Notes: generated from the letters alone by a model not told the origin. 47,165 nt of DNA from Saccharibacter floricola DSM 15669 (GCF_000378165.1 NZ_KB899346.1:1-47165), one strand, 5' to 3'. Shown: positions 24,181-32,542, numbered from the stretch's first letter. Translations and numbers: made by a program.

Positions 24181-27150
24181 ATGCCTGCTTCTAACAACGA
24201 CCAGCCGCGCGATGAAAACGGCCAGTGGGTCGCTAAAGGTGGCCCTAAACGTCAAGCCCTTCAGGACAAACACGCCAAGCTTCTCGACCGGTTAGAAAAG
24301 GAAGACGCTCACCGTCCCGCTTATGGAGCCGATGGCTGGGAGATGGGCAAAGGCGGATACGATACGCGCGGACAAGGCGAGATCAAGCGCCCGCTTGTGT
24401 TGGGAGAAGTGCCCCATCCGCACGATAAAAACACCCGCGTTCCTGTCGTGCTGCGGGAAGGAGAACAAACTACAACCGAGCCGATGGGATCAGGCTTTGG
24501 GCGGCGACATATTGAGTTCAGACACGGACAAGAAATCCGCAATAAGGGTTTTAAACATGCCCTTGACTACGCCTCCCACATTGCCAGCAATCATACTCTT
24601 GATCTTCACAGCCCTGTACATGGCTCGCGCGTTCTCGCGATCAAACCTGAAGAAGAAAGGTCAAATGCCAAAACGCATATGACCTCGATGCACCTATTGA
24701 ATAATGGCGATCACTATTCAATCGGAACCGCATACGGTGCAAGATGGCGGGATATAAAAAAGCTGCCGAAGATAGCAGAGGACTCGCACGATCCTCTTAG
24801 TGCTCAACACGACCAGAGCAACAAGGTCATTCACCACGACTTACATGGGCCGTTACATCGCAGCACGGGCGAAAATTCACCATCTTCGGCACCTGAAACT
24901 TTACACGACGCCTCATCCTCTTTTCAAGCAAAACCTCTCTACCCGCCTGCTTATTTTCACTCTCCTCACGCATTGGAGGTTCCCGCTATGGATGAGAACG
25001 TGCAGGCGGCGGGCCGTGTTTATACGGCGAACGGGCGTCTGCTCCTGCTCAAGCGTCCCGATGGCGCATGGGGGATTGTCGCGGGGTCGTGCGAAGACGG
25101 AGAGACCGCCCAACAAACAGCCATCCGTGAATCCGCTGAAGAGATTGGCTGTGCGCCTGAGGGCAAGACGCTCTGGTCGGTGCAGATGCCGCGCTCTGAT
25201 GGGCCGGGGGATTTCCGCGCCTATGCTGTCGCGCTAGAGCAGGATTTTACCCCCAGACTGAATGACGAACACACAGGCTGGGGCTGGTTTGAGGGCGATA
25301 AACTTCCCTCGCCGCTCTTCCCCGGCACGGCCGATATTCTCGACCGCTTCACCCTTGATATGGGCGCGATGTGCCGCAAGATGGCCGAGGGGAAATATAC
25401 CTCCCCACAGCGCTTTATGAATGTCACGCTCTTTGCCATGCGGATTAGTGGCACGGGCTGGGCCTATCGTGGTGGTGAACGGCGCGAATATGCCTATCGC
25501 AACCGCGATGACTGGCTCACTCCCGAGGTGATGGAAGCCTGCCAAGGGATGCCGGTTGTGCTGGACCATCCCGATACCTCTGTCGTGACCGATGATTTCT
25601 ATCGCGGCCGTTCCGTGGGATCGGTGGTCTATCCGTTCATCAAAGGTGATGAGCTTTGGGCCATTACCCGCATTCAAGATCGCCGCTTGGCCACAGTGCT
25701 CTCTCACGAGCCGTGGTCAACCTCCCCCGGTGTCATCAGCGGCAAAGACAGCATCAGCCGCCCATTAGGAGAAGACGGCACGACCCTTCTTCTTGAGGGC
25801 ACGCCCTATCATCCCGACCATCTCGCCCTTGTTTCGGCGGGGGTGTGGGACAAGTACGGGCCGCCTTCAGGAATTGACGCACCCCCTACCCGACAACATG
25901 GAGACACGCCCCCTATGGCAAAGCTTAAAGAGGCCCTCCCCTCTGCACGAGACGCGCTGGCCACGCATTGCACCGTCGCACAAAAAGACGCCCAGGAGAG
26001 CGGAGATGCCGACAAAAGCGCCGTTTTCTCTAAGCTCTTGGAAGAGCTGGACAAGATTAAGGGCCTCATTGAAGGCGCGGCCACCGCCGAGCATGACGCT
26101 CAAGGCGATGACGCGCGGCCCGATGACACTGCCCTTGCTGAGAAGCTTCGCTCTATCGCCCAGCAAGCGGGCCTTACCGCCCCGTCAGAGGCTAAGGCAG
26201 ATGAAGACACGGGAAGCACGCCTCCCATGCCCTCCAATCACATCCCCGGCAATCCACAGCCCGAACAAACCGACGCTACCCAAGAACCCGCCGCCGCCCC
26301 CGCAGACCGCGAAGGGTTGGCTGATGAACTTACCCAAATTGCGCAGGACGCCATGACCGACACACCCGACAAAGACAAAGCCGAAAAAGACACCCGCCAC
26401 GACGCTGAAAAGGAAGCCCCCGATGAAGGCCGCACAGAAGAGCGCCAAGACGGGGCTGAACCCGACGCTCCAGACACACCGGAAGAGAAAAAAGACCGCA
26501 AGGATGGGGTGATTGACCCTGCCTCCGCTCAAGCTGACCGCAAGGACGAGGGCAACGCGCATGACATGCTCGCGAAGATGGTGGACGCCATGCGCAAAGG
26601 CGGCGTTGATGATGCGGCCATTGCCCAATGCATCACAGACTGCGGAGGCGACCCTCAAGCCTATCTTCCAGCGGAGAATGAAGAAAACCGCCGCATTCGT
26701 GAGCAGCTCGCTGAGATGGATCGACGCGATCAAGAGCGACGCGATGAGCTGGAAGAGGTGAAGAGCCGCACCAAGCCCCTTTCCGACGAAGAACATAACG
26801 AGATCAGCGAGCTTCAATCTCGCACAGACGCCGTTGCGCAGCCTCTTGGGGTGCAAACCCCGCGCTATGTCCCCGGTGAGACGGTCGCAGGCTATGGGCG
26901 CCGCTGTGCCGAGCTGCTTAAGCCGCATTCTAAAGAATGGGCTACAACCAACCTTGCCGGCTTAACCCCTGAAGTGTTCGCGATTGCGTCTCGCCAAATC
27001 CACAAAGACGCGCAAGAAGCCGCTAAACGCCCCACCACCTACGCCGATAACGCGCCAATTCAGGCCATTCGCCAGCGCAGCGACACCGGGCATAGCCGCA
27101 CGGAGTATCGCGGCTCCTTTAGAGCGGGTTTTGGGGCTTTCATGGCGTAA
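24181..27150 (+). CDS. Nuclease-like / Nudix / prohead protease (DUF2213) / scaffold fusion
   Basis: 989 residues in four parts. (1) Residues 9-17 hold the phage motif P-R-D-E-N-G-Q-W-V, and about 103-196 resemble phage barnase/EndoU/colicin E5-D-like nuclease domains (H-I-E-F-R-H-G-Q-E-I, F-K-H-A-L-D-Y-A-S-H-I). (2) Residues 276-385 are a Nudix domain with a complete Nudix box (302-324, ending R-E-S-A-E-E-I-G). (3) Residues 409-560 are DUF2213, a prohead-protease-like region (V-V-L-D-H-P, Y-H-P-D-H-L-A-L-V). (4) Residues 580-900 are acidic, proline-rich and coiled, as in scaffolds. Strong internal SD-ATG pairs at Met270 and Met579 suggest shorter products. It should build and mature the prohead; the first two domains are additions. 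Confidence 0.82.
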   Translation: MPASNNDQPRDENGQWVAKGGPKRQALQDKHAKLLDRLEKEDAHRPAYGADGWEMGKGGYDTRGQGEIKRPLVLGEVPHPHDKNTRVPVVLREGEQTTTEPMGSGFGRRHIEFRHGQEIRNKGFKHALDYASHIASNHTLDLHSPVHGSRVLAIKPEEERSNAKTHMTSMHLLNNGDHYSIGTAYGARWRDIKKLPKIAEDSHDPLSAQHDQSNKVIHHDLHGPLHRSTGENSPSSAPETLHDASSSFQAKPLYPPAYFHSPHALEVPAMDENVQAAGRVYTANGRLLLLKRPDGAWGIVAGSCEDGETAQQTAIRESAEEIGCAPEGKTLWSVQMPRSDGPGDFRAYAVALEQDFTPRLNDEHTGWGWFEGDKLPSPLFPGTADILDRFTLDMGAMCRKMAEGKYTSPQRFMNVTLFAMRISGTGWAYRGGERREYAYRNRDDWLTPEVMEACQGMPVVLDHPDTSVVTDDFYRGRSVGSVVYPFIKGDELWAITRIQDRRLATVLSHEPWSTSPGVISGKDSISRPLGEDGTTLLLEGTPYHPDHLALVSAGVWDKYGPPSGIDAPPTRQHGDTPPMAKLKEALPSARDALATHCTVAQKDAQESGDADKSAVFSKLLEELDKIKGLIEGAATAEHDAQGDDARPDDTALAEKLRSIAQQAGLTAPSEAKADEDTGSTPPMPSNHIPGNPQPEQTDATQEPAAAPADREGLADELTQIAQDAMTDTPDKDKAEKDTRHDAEKEAPDEGRTEERQDGAEPDAPDTPEEKKDRKDGVIDPASAQADRKDEGNAHDMLAKMVDAMRKGGVDDAAIAQCITDCGGDPQAYLPAENEENRRIREQLAEMDRRDQERRDELEEVKSRTKPLSDEEHNEISELQSRTDAVAQPLGVQTPRYVPGETVAGYGRRCAELLKPHSKEWATTNLAGLTPEVFAIASRQIHKDAQEAAKRPTTYADNAPIQAIRQRSDTGHSRTEYRGSFRAGFGAFMA
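24975..24990 (+). promoter_or_regulatory. Internal ribosome-binding site and start (Met270, Nudix-protease form)
   Basis: GGAGGT followed by a 7-base spacer and ATG, in frame inside the fusion gene. A product from here would lack the nuclease-like domain and begin at the Nudix domain. This site is stronger than the one before the annotated start at 24181. Confidence 0.6.
25900..25917 (+). promoter_or_regulatory. Internal ribosome-binding site and start (Met579, scaffold form)
   Basis: GGAGAC with a 10-base spacer before ATG, in frame, exactly where the protease region ends and the acidic scaffold begins (M-A-K-L-K-E-A-L). The layout equals lambda C/Nu3, where the scaffold is made from an internal start in the protease gene. 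Confidence 0.55.
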
Positions 27151-27183
27151 GTCAGCACGCTCCCTCACTCCACCATCTTTTCG

Positions 27184-27209
27184 GCCGCTCTCTTTAGGGC
27201 GGCTTTTTT
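27184..27209 (+). terminator. Intrinsic terminator before cement protein gene
   Basis: GCCGCTC/GGGCGGC stem (one G-U pair) with a 6-nt loop and T6, 31 bases before the next ATG. Confidence 0.8.
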
Positions 27210-27239
27210 ATATCCCCCGTCTTCTTTGGACAGTCCCTT

Positions 27240-27872
27240 ATGAACCCTTACAGCACCACCCAAGCCTCAGGCCTGTTTAGCAGCGACACAACCGGCGCGA
27301 TGCAAGGCCTCTCTCTTGCCGACCCAGCCACGCGCTACCGCCTCTCCCAAGGCTATGTCTCCCCCAACGAAACACTCCCCATGTGGGGCGGTCTTGCCGT
27401 GTCTGAGCATATTTCAGGGATCGCAGGCAGCGGCCCTACAAACGCGGCATCCATGAGCAGCCGAATGGGCAGCGAGCTCAAACGCGCGACCTCCGCTACC
27501 GACATGATCGGCGTTACGCTGTATGACCACGGCAACCATATGATCGTCATGCCCGGCAGCAACGCGGCGCAAGCGGCTCCCGGCAACTCCATCGGCTTTG
27601 CCCGCTTTGGCTCCAACATGCGTGTCCCCGTGCCCGCTGACCCCGCACTGCGCCAGCAAATTGGGCAGAACACCAACCTCCCTCTCGGCTGGGACTTTCA
27701 AAATCAGCGCCTCATCGCGGGAACGTCTGGCAATACGATCCCCGTTCGCCTGCTGGAAATCTACGAAACAGGCGGCCAGTTCGTCAGATACGACGCCACG
27801 AAGCAAACACTGAATTGGACGTACGCCGACGATAACGCCAAGGACACCATCCTCGTGCTGATCCAGCTTTAA
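27240..27872 (+). CDS. Head decoration / structural cement protein
   Basis: 210 residues, Gly/Ala/Ser-rich without membrane segments. It lies between protease-scaffold and the major capsid gene, the normal place for a head decoration or cement protein. Parts such as G-Y-V-S-P-N-E-T-L-P-M-W-G-G-L-A-V-S-E and N-S-I-G-F-A-R-F-G-S-N-M-R-V-P-V match what I know of 'structural cement' proteins that accompany DUF2184 capsids. It probably stabilises the expanded shell. Family assignment rests partly on gene order. Confidence 0.72.
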   Translation: MNPYSTTQASGLFSSDTTGAMQGLSLADPATRYRLSQGYVSPNETLPMWGGLAVSEHISGIAGSGPTNAASMSSRMGSELKRATSATDMIGVTLYDHGNHMIVMPGSNAAQAAPGNSIGFARFGSNMRVPVPADPALRQQIGQNTNLPLGWDFQNQRLIAGTSGNTIPVRLLEIYETGGQFVRYDATKQTLNWTYADDNAKDTILVLIQL

Positions 27873-27923
27873 CGCGCGCGCCCCTGCTTCTCTCCCCCAT
27901 TTCCCTTATAGGATCACGTCACT

Positions 27924-29075
27924 ATGGGTCTCCTCGCTCCTGCCCGTTTTACGGTCAATCCCTCTTTTACCTCCCCGCGCGCACTGGTCAGCCAGTCGGT
28001 TCGCTCGGGCTTTATGCACCTCTTCCCCAATGGGCGTCCTGATGTGAAACTCACTGAAGGCGCCAAGGCCGTTTATGTGCCGATCTATGATATTCGCACG
28101 CTGGCTAAAGGCGCTCAAACAGGCGGCAATGAACTACCGAGCGTGCAGATTAACGCCTCCCTCATCAGCACCCCCGTGTATGAGCAGAAAATCCGGGTTG
28201 TCTATTCCCGCGAAGACCTCAACGCGGCCGCCAGTTGGCAGCTCTCCCTCGCCAATGCTTACTCACTGGCGATGCGTCAGGGCCATTTCCAATTGCTGCG
28301 TGACATCGCCCTCTTTGGCTTTAACCCCCAAAGCGGTGAAGGACTGCTTAATAGCGCCAGCGGCACTGTTAGTGAGAGCCTGCCGGCCGATAGCCAAGGG
28401 CACACAACGCTGGATGCCTATGATGCGGGCGAGGCCCTCCAGGCCTTCTTACGTGCCATTAACGGACGGCTCAATGCCTGTAATCTGCTCGGGGTTTCTG
28501 CCCAATATAACGCCGGCGGCCCGCCGGTGCGTGTCGTCATCCTCGCCCCACAACGCGTGCTCGGGCTGATGGCGTCCCGTGTGGTTGAGCTGACCTCCTA
28601 CCAACGCCCCGGTGCGGGCTCTGCGTCCATCACACAATCCATCATTGATGTGATGAAGGGCTCTAATGTTGAGGTCATCTTCGCCCCTGATGACAGCCTA
28701 AAAGAGCGCGGCACGAACAACACGGATGCCGTTGTGCTGACCATCCCAGAGCTGCCGGATATGGGCGCTCAAGGCGCGTTTGATACCAATATCTTTGGTG
28801 ATGAGTATGAATCCCAAGAGCGCGGCTGTAATGCGCTGTTTGTGGATCGCGACCTCCCTGCGGAAATCACCGGCCCGATTGGCGCTGAAGGCACCGATCT
28901 TGTGAGCTTCATGAGTTCCACAGCCGGCTGGTCATTGCGTGGGGAAGCAACAGCCATCCTCTCCGTCCCCGTGTCCAACAGCAACGAGTTCTCTTTAGCT
29001 GGATCGTCTAGTGGAACCCCCGCCACACCAGCGGCCGACAGCTCGGGCACGACACCGCCCAAAGCAGCCTCTTAA
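27924..29075 (+). CDS. Major capsid protein (DUF2184 type)
   Basis: 383 residues. The chain has the mix of strands and helices expected of an HK97-like fold, and G-L-L-A-P-A-R-F-T, Y-V-P-I-Y-D-I-R-T-L-A, K-I-R-V-V-Y-S-R-E-D-L and F-G-F-N-P-Q-S-G-E-G-L-L-N resemble DUF2184 major capsid proteins. The position after scaffold and cement protein supports it. The last 45 residues are Ser/Thr/Pro-rich and probably disordered or surface exposed. A GGATCAC-type site precedes the ATG. Confidence 0.85.
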   Translation: MGLLAPARFTVNPSFTSPRALVSQSVRSGFMHLFPNGRPDVKLTEGAKAVYVPIYDIRTLAKGAQTGGNELPSVQINASLISTPVYEQKIRVVYSREDLNAAASWQLSLANAYSLAMRQGHFQLLRDIALFGFNPQSGEGLLNSASGTVSESLPADSQGHTTLDAYDAGEALQAFLRAINGRLNACNLLGVSAQYNAGGPPVRVVILAPQRVLGLMASRVVELTSYQRPGAGSASITQSIIDVMKGSNVEVIFAPDDSLKERGTNNTDAVVLTIPELPDMGAQGAFDTNIFGDEYESQERGCNALFVDRDLPAEITGPIGAEGTDLVSFMSSTAGWSLRGEATAILSVPVSNSNEFSLAGSSSGTPATPAADSSGTTPPKAAS

Positions 29076-29131
29076 CGCCACGTAACGGGAGGGCACACCC
29101 GCCTTCCCGCCTTCTTTGACGGAGAACAGCC

Positions 29132-29611
29132 ATGGAACTATTTATCGGCAACCCGACCCAGCAAACCCATATCTTTACCTACCGGCGCTTTGGCCAAAAA
29201 GTAAGCGAGCCGTCCCGTGTCGCCATCCCGGCCGGGGCGCAAATCTCCATACCCGATCTTGATGCTGACGATATACGCGACATTATTGACCAGCACCGCG
29301 CCTTCGGCTTCTGCACCCTCAAAGAAGCTCAGCATAACCCGGCCTATCGAGGGCTGATCTACTCTGAAGACTGCGCTGTGAAGTTTCATGACCTCGCCAA
29401 TGGCGTGCAGGACAATCATGAAAAGCTGAAAAAAGAAGGGGCCAAAACGCGCAAAAAAGCCGCTGAAACCATTGCGGGGCGCACGATGGCCACCACCAAA
29501 GGCAAGCGCAACAAAACGCAGTCCCTAGAAGTCTCACTCTCCGCGGATGGCGATCACGACGCCGCCCCCAGCAGCTTCTCTCAAGAAACATACGCCGCCG
29601 CAGGAGACTAA
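29132..29611 (+). CDS. Phage head-region protein, unknown
   Basis: 159 residues. A beta-rich N-terminal part (E-L-F-I-G-N-P-T-Q-Q-T-H-I-F-T-Y-R) is followed by a strongly basic segment (E-K-L-K-K-E-G-A-K-T-R-K-K-A) and a Ser-rich tail. It is preceded by GGAG and lies between major capsid and connector genes, so it is probably a minor head or vertex protein. Many contractile-tail phages encode a small protein of this type here. No defined function. Confidence 0.6.
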   Translation: MELFIGNPTQQTHIFTYRRFGQKVSEPSRVAIPAGAQISIPDLDADDIRDIIDQHRAFGFCTLKEAQHNPAYRGLIYSEDCAVKFHDLANGVQDNHEKLKKEGAKTRKKAAETIAGRTMATTKGKRNKTQSLEVSLSADGDHDAAPSSFSQETYAAAGD

Positions 29612-29613
29612 GC

Positions 29614-30069
29614 ATGGCCAATGGCACGCCAACCCTTGAGGGCTTCACCGAGTTTGTCACAGACGTGATGGGCGTGCCGGCCGCTTCCTTCCCCAGCGAA
29701 GGATCGCTTGGCATGGTGTTCCGCCTCGCCCGTGACCTCGTTATGACCGACCTGAACGCGATTGACCCGTCGCTCTATGAAGCCTGCGTCTACAACCTCG
29801 CCGCGTCATATCTGCTGAAATTCGCACAAGACCCTTCCAGTGCGTCCAACCCGACCTACTGGGCCGATATTCGGAAGAAGCTAGGTATGAACACCACCAC
29901 ACCGGGCCTGATCCAATCCAGCTCCGACAATGGCACCTCTCAAAGCTGGATGATCCCCGATAGCCTCAAAAATCTCTCTTTGGCAGACCTCGACGCCATG
30001 AAGAACCCTTACGGCCAATTCTACCTCTCCATCATGCAGCAAGTAGGCAGTGTCTGGGGGATGGCATGA
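29614..30069 (+). CDS. Head-tail connector (adaptor) protein candidate
   Basis: 151 residues, largely helical. The motif D-P-S-L-Y-E-A-C-V-Y-N-L-A-A-S-Y-L-L-K-F-A and its place directly after the head genes fit adaptor proteins that dock on the portal ring. It starts two bases after the previous stop and overlaps the next gene by ATGA, so the three genes are translationally linked. Assigned by order and secondary structure; no catalytic features. Confidence 0.6.
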   Translation: MANGTPTLEGFTEFVTDVMGVPAASFPSEGSLGMVFRLARDLVMTDLNAIDPSLYEACVYNLAASYLLKFAQDPSSASNPTYWADIRKKLGMNTTTPGLIQSSSDNGTSQSWMIPDSLKNLSLADLDAMKNPYGQFYLSIMQQVGSVWGMA

Positions 30070-30578
30070 AGCTCTGTCTTGGTGTGAAAGACGTTGTTTA
30101 TGGTGGCAAGAACGGCCAAGCCACCACCACAAGCCAAGTGGCGCAGATTTTAGAGGAACGCTACGGCATCTTCTCGGGCTTTTTAGAGGCCAACAGTGAG
30201 TGGCTCACTCAGGAGATCACTACCGCCCTCGCCGGTGCCGCCGCCTCTGCCCTCGTGAATGCAGAGCCCGTTGGGCCGCCTCTCGAACGCGTCGCCGAAC
30301 AGCTCGCCCACAAGCTCTTCGCGGCCATCAGCGACGGCTCGATCGAGACCATGACCCACGGGCCGGGCCACGTCCCCACACTCGCCGCTCAGATGGGGGT
30401 TAATCACCGCTCTAAAAGTGGGCTGAACGGGATAAGCCCCGCCCAGCTAAAAGCCTTCCGCAAGGCACAGAGAAAGCTGCCCAAAGACGAACGCACCCGC
30501 CCTGTAGGAGACCCCCGCCCCTCCTTCATCGACACCAGCTTGCTTCACTCCTCCATCAAAGGATGGACGAAGGAGTGA
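30066..30578 (+). CDS. Neck / tail-completion protein candidate
   Basis: 170 residues. The N-terminal half is helical and Ala-rich; the C-terminal half has Q-L-K-A-F-R-K-A-Q-R-K-L-P-K-D-E-R-T-R-P and ends I-D-T-S-L-L-H-S-S-I-K-G-W. The latter resembles the C-terminal strand region (S-L-x-x-S-I-x-x) of HK97 gp10-like neck proteins. It overlaps the upstream gene by four bases. It may close the connector or terminate the tail. The next late gene is separated by cargo islet 3. Confidence 0.55.
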   Translation: MKLCLGVKDVVYGGKNGQATTTSQVAQILEERYGIFSGFLEANSEWLTQEITTALAGAAASALVNAEPVGPPLERVAEQLAHKLFAAISDGSIETMTHGPGHVPTLAAQMGVNHRSKSGLNGISPAQLKAFRKAQRKLPKDERTRPVGDPRPSFIDTSLLHSSIKGWTKE

Positions 30579-30658
30579 GGCCGTATGTTTTCGTAAGGGG
30601 AAAGTGCCTTATGAGAGGAGAGCTTATAAATTCTTCCATCTGCATATAACGCTTTGCC

Positions 30659-31117
30659 TTACTTAGTTTTATGGGTGATCAATTCGAAAGCAGCGAGATT
30701 ATTCCCCGGAGGGACGCTTCCTAAGCTGCTGCCATATGCATCACTAACACTGCCATCTGAAGCAATGTGCCCTAAGGTGACGCCATAAGGATCATCAATT
30801 TCACCATTAGAAAGAACTTTACCTATAGTGACACCGTAAGGATCATCAATTTCACCATCGGAAAGAATTTTCCCTTCAGTTTGTCCATATTGGTTATCGA
30901 ACTCCCCGTTGGAAAGAATTTTCCCCTTAGTGTTACCGTACTGGTCCTCAACCTCGCCATCAGACAAAACTTTTCCCCGATCATCTCCATATTGATTACT
31001 CACATTTCCACTATTTAATGAGCCTTGAATATTATCATCCGCCATTGCTGGAAAAGGAGACATCAACAATGGAAATAAGAGAAGGGATGATGCAAAAATA
31101 GAACGACAATAAGACAC
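30659..31117 (-). CDS. Secreted six-repeat protein, cargo islet 3
   Basis: 152 residues. A signal peptide (S-L-L-L-F-P-L-L-M-S, cleavage after A-M-A at about residue 26) is followed by six 17-residue repeats, each like G-K-I-L-S-D-G-E-I-D-D-P-Y-G, and a short tail. The repeat style (D-G ... Y-G per unit) recalls small 'beta-flower' repeat proteins, though the match is only by pattern. The GTG at 31117 is chosen because AAAGGAG precedes it at ideal distance; upstream codons are part of the leader. It is AT-rich and opposite to the late operon, hence a moron. It is likely exported to the periplasm or surface of the lysogen; no function can be named. Confidence 0.72.
   Translation of the reverse strand: MSYCRSIFASSLLLFPLLMSPFPAMADDNIQGSLNSGNVSNQYGDDRGKVLSDGEVEDQYGNTKGKILSNGEFDNQYGQTEGKILSDGEIDDPYGVTIGKVLSNGEIDDPYGVTLGHIASDGSVSDAYGSSLGSVPPGNNLAAFELITHKTK
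30722..31027 (-). repeat. Six tandem 51-bp coding repeats
   Basis: Each unit codes for 17 residues; the two central units are closest (GATCATCAATTTCACCAT recurs 51 bases apart). The outermost units are the most diverged, the usual sign of growth from the middle. Confidence 0.85.
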
Positions 31118-31238
31118 AATAAATTCTCCTTTTATGTTCAGAATGATTGTTTGATAATTCTCATTCAAAAACAATAGAGTGAAGAATTATTGTTTTTTAA
31201 CCTTATCGCCATGTTTCTTCTTTTGACGGCACACATAT

Positions 31239-31261
31239 CCGCCTCACCGGGCGGCTTTTTT
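31239..31261 (+). terminator. Intrinsic terminator before baseplate plug gene
   Basis: CCGCC/GGCGG stem, 6-nt loop, then T6; 25 bases before the next start codon. Confidence 0.8.
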
Positions 31262-31285
31262 GTGCCCAAACGGAAAGGACACTCC

Positions 31286-31567
31286 ATGCCCAACCCAACG
31301 CTCATTCCCTTCACGCCAAGTAATGACAGCGCCCCGCCATTCAGCGCACAAATCACCGTCGCAGAAGGGCTCATCATCCTCAGAGCCGCTTGGAACATGG
31401 CCGGTCAACGCTGGTATATCGCGATAAAGAACGACGGCGGCGAAACACTCCTCTTCCGCCCGCTTATTGGTTCCCCTATGAATTTTGATATAAACTTGAT
31501 TCGTTCAATCTCTACGTCCTCGCTCGTATATCGTGAGGATAATCAGACGCTTGAGGTCGTTGTTTAG
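31286..31567 (+). CDS. Baseplate plug protein (Pam3 gp18-like)
   Basis: 93 residues, all-beta. It begins I-P-F-T-P-S-N-D-S-A-P-P-F and contains W-N-M-A-G-Q-R-W-Y-I-A-I and G-S-P-M-N-F-D-I-N-L-I, matching the small 'baseplate plug' domain known from minimal contractile tails such as cyanophage Pam3. It would close the tail tube at the baseplate before infection. An AAAGGA site lies before ATG 31286; upstream codons belong to the terminator region. The partner hub and spike genes continue at 34.5 kb after another cargo block. Confidence 0.75.
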   Translation: MPNPTLIPFTPSNDSAPPFSAQITVAEGLIILRAAWNMAGQRWYIAIKNDGGETLLFRPLIGSPMNFDINLIRSISTSSLVYREDNQTLEVVV

Positions 31568-31630
31568 GAGAGATGCCGTGACCGCTGGAACTGTTGCTCT
31601 TGTTTTCCTCCTTGCAGGAGTAACGCTGCA

Positions 31631-32317
31631 TTAACCTTGCTTCTTTAGAGAAAAAAGTCTTCGTAAGAAGGATTGCTTTTTAGTGACAGGATGAAAGCGT
31701 TCTTCGGATGGGGTTTTCTCATCTGCCTTGATTGCTATGGAAAAATTAATATCACTCTCGTTTTTTTTCTTAATAATCACCCCATCGGGGATTTGGTCGA
31801 GATGGTATTTATAGAAGAATCTACACATGCAATCAGGAACCCCTCCTATTCCAGGAGATAAGTCCTCTACATATTTAATGTTTTTATTAATAATAAACTT
31901 ATCAGTTAACCAAGTATTTTTTAATAAAAAGAACTCACCATGATGATGAAATTTTTTGCAAATATTAGACCCCATCCACAAGGGAATTTCATCCTCATCC
32001 AGTTCATCTCTATTCATTAAGGCACTATATCCCGCTTCATGCCTACTATACATAACTGCACCTATGGCCATATTCTTCTTTGCGTTAGCATAATTCATTG
32101 CGCCGTTAATAGCTGCGCCATTATCAATATATTGTCGTCGTTGGGAAAATTTACTTTCCCCTACTTTTCTAACGAGTTGGAATTCACACTCAGGGACTTC
32201 AAAATATCCGGGGTATACATCAAATAACTCTTTCTCCCCGTTTCCCTTATAACAATACTTACTAATAGACTCTATAATTCGTGTCTCTTCTTCAGACCTT
32301 TTAACTTTATCGGACAT
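31631..32317 (-). CDS. Orphan protein with Mu gpF-like C-terminal motif, cargo islet 4
   Basis: 228 residues. The stretch K-F-H-H-H-G-E-F-F-L-L ... Y-V-E-D-L-S-P-G-I-G-G-V-P-D-C-M-C-R-F-F-Y-K-Y-H-L-D-Q-I-P (about residues 125-185) parallels the C-terminus of this phage's own minor head protein, including C-x-C-R and Y-H-L-D-Q-I-P. The N-terminal half (Y-P-G-Y-F-E-V-P-E-C-E-F-Q-L-V-R) is unrelated. The coding sequence is much more AT-rich than the head genes, so it came from another source. The ATG at 32317 has AGGAG nine bases upstream; the ATG at 32326 would have no spacer. It may be an effector that uses a head-protein-like domain, but function is unknown. Confidence 0.68.
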   Translation of the reverse strand: MSDKVKRSEEETRIIESISKYCYKGNGEKELFDVYPGYFEVPECEFQLVRKVGESKFSQRRQYIDNGAAINGAMNYANAKKNMAIGAVMYSRHEAGYSALMNRDELDEDEIPLWMGSNICKKFHHHGEFFLLKNTWLTDKFIINKNIKYVEDLSPGIGGVPDCMCRFFYKYHLDQIPDGVIIKKKNESDINFSIAIKADEKTPSEERFHPVTKKQSFLRRLFSLKKQG

Positions 32318-32347
32318 ATCACTCATCTCCTAGACCCGTTGAAACAT

Positions 32348-32542
32348 TCAATTACGCCCCAAGCCGATTTTTACTAAAACTCTGATTGCTTCGGCGCGAC
32401 TCATCTTATTAGCAGATGCCCAGCTATCGATCTCTTTCACAAGATCAGGTGGCATTCTTGAGCCGATTAAAGGATAAGCCCCACCTGTTGAAGGTCTTCC
32501 GCGGCCTCTCTTTTTTAGATTATCTTTTATTAACATACTCAT
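32348..32542 (-). CDS. Ribbon-helix-helix repressor (Arc/Mnt-like), cargo islet 4
   Basis: 64 residues. Basic arm K-K-R-G-R-G-R-P-S-T-G, then strand and helices with D-L-V-K-E-I-D-S-W-A-S and S-R-A-E-A-I-R-V-L-V. It is a paralogue in layout of the RHH protein at 21.5 kb. It diverges from a two-gene unit that ends in a Rha/KilAC antirepressor. An RHH repressor facing an antirepressor is the plan of the P22 immI region (Arc/Mnt and Ant). It most likely holds the antirepressor silent and also controls itself through the operator pair around its start codon. Confidence 0.83.
   Translation of the reverse strand: MSMLIKDNLKKRGRGRPSTGGAYPLIGSRMPPDLVKEIDSWASANKMSRAEAIRVLVKIGLGRN

Noticed and set aside
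26185-26928. 247-codon minus-strand frame with hydrophobic runs
   Set aside because: It is opposite to the acidic scaffold region; complementary codons of Glu/Asp/Lys-rich sequence produce artificial Phe/Leu/Val-rich frames.
30722-31027. 51-bp direct repeats considered as a CRISPR array
   Set aside because: The repeats are tandem, without spacers, and keep the coding frame of a secreted repeat protein. No cas genes are present apart from an orphan Cas2-fold protein 7 kb away.
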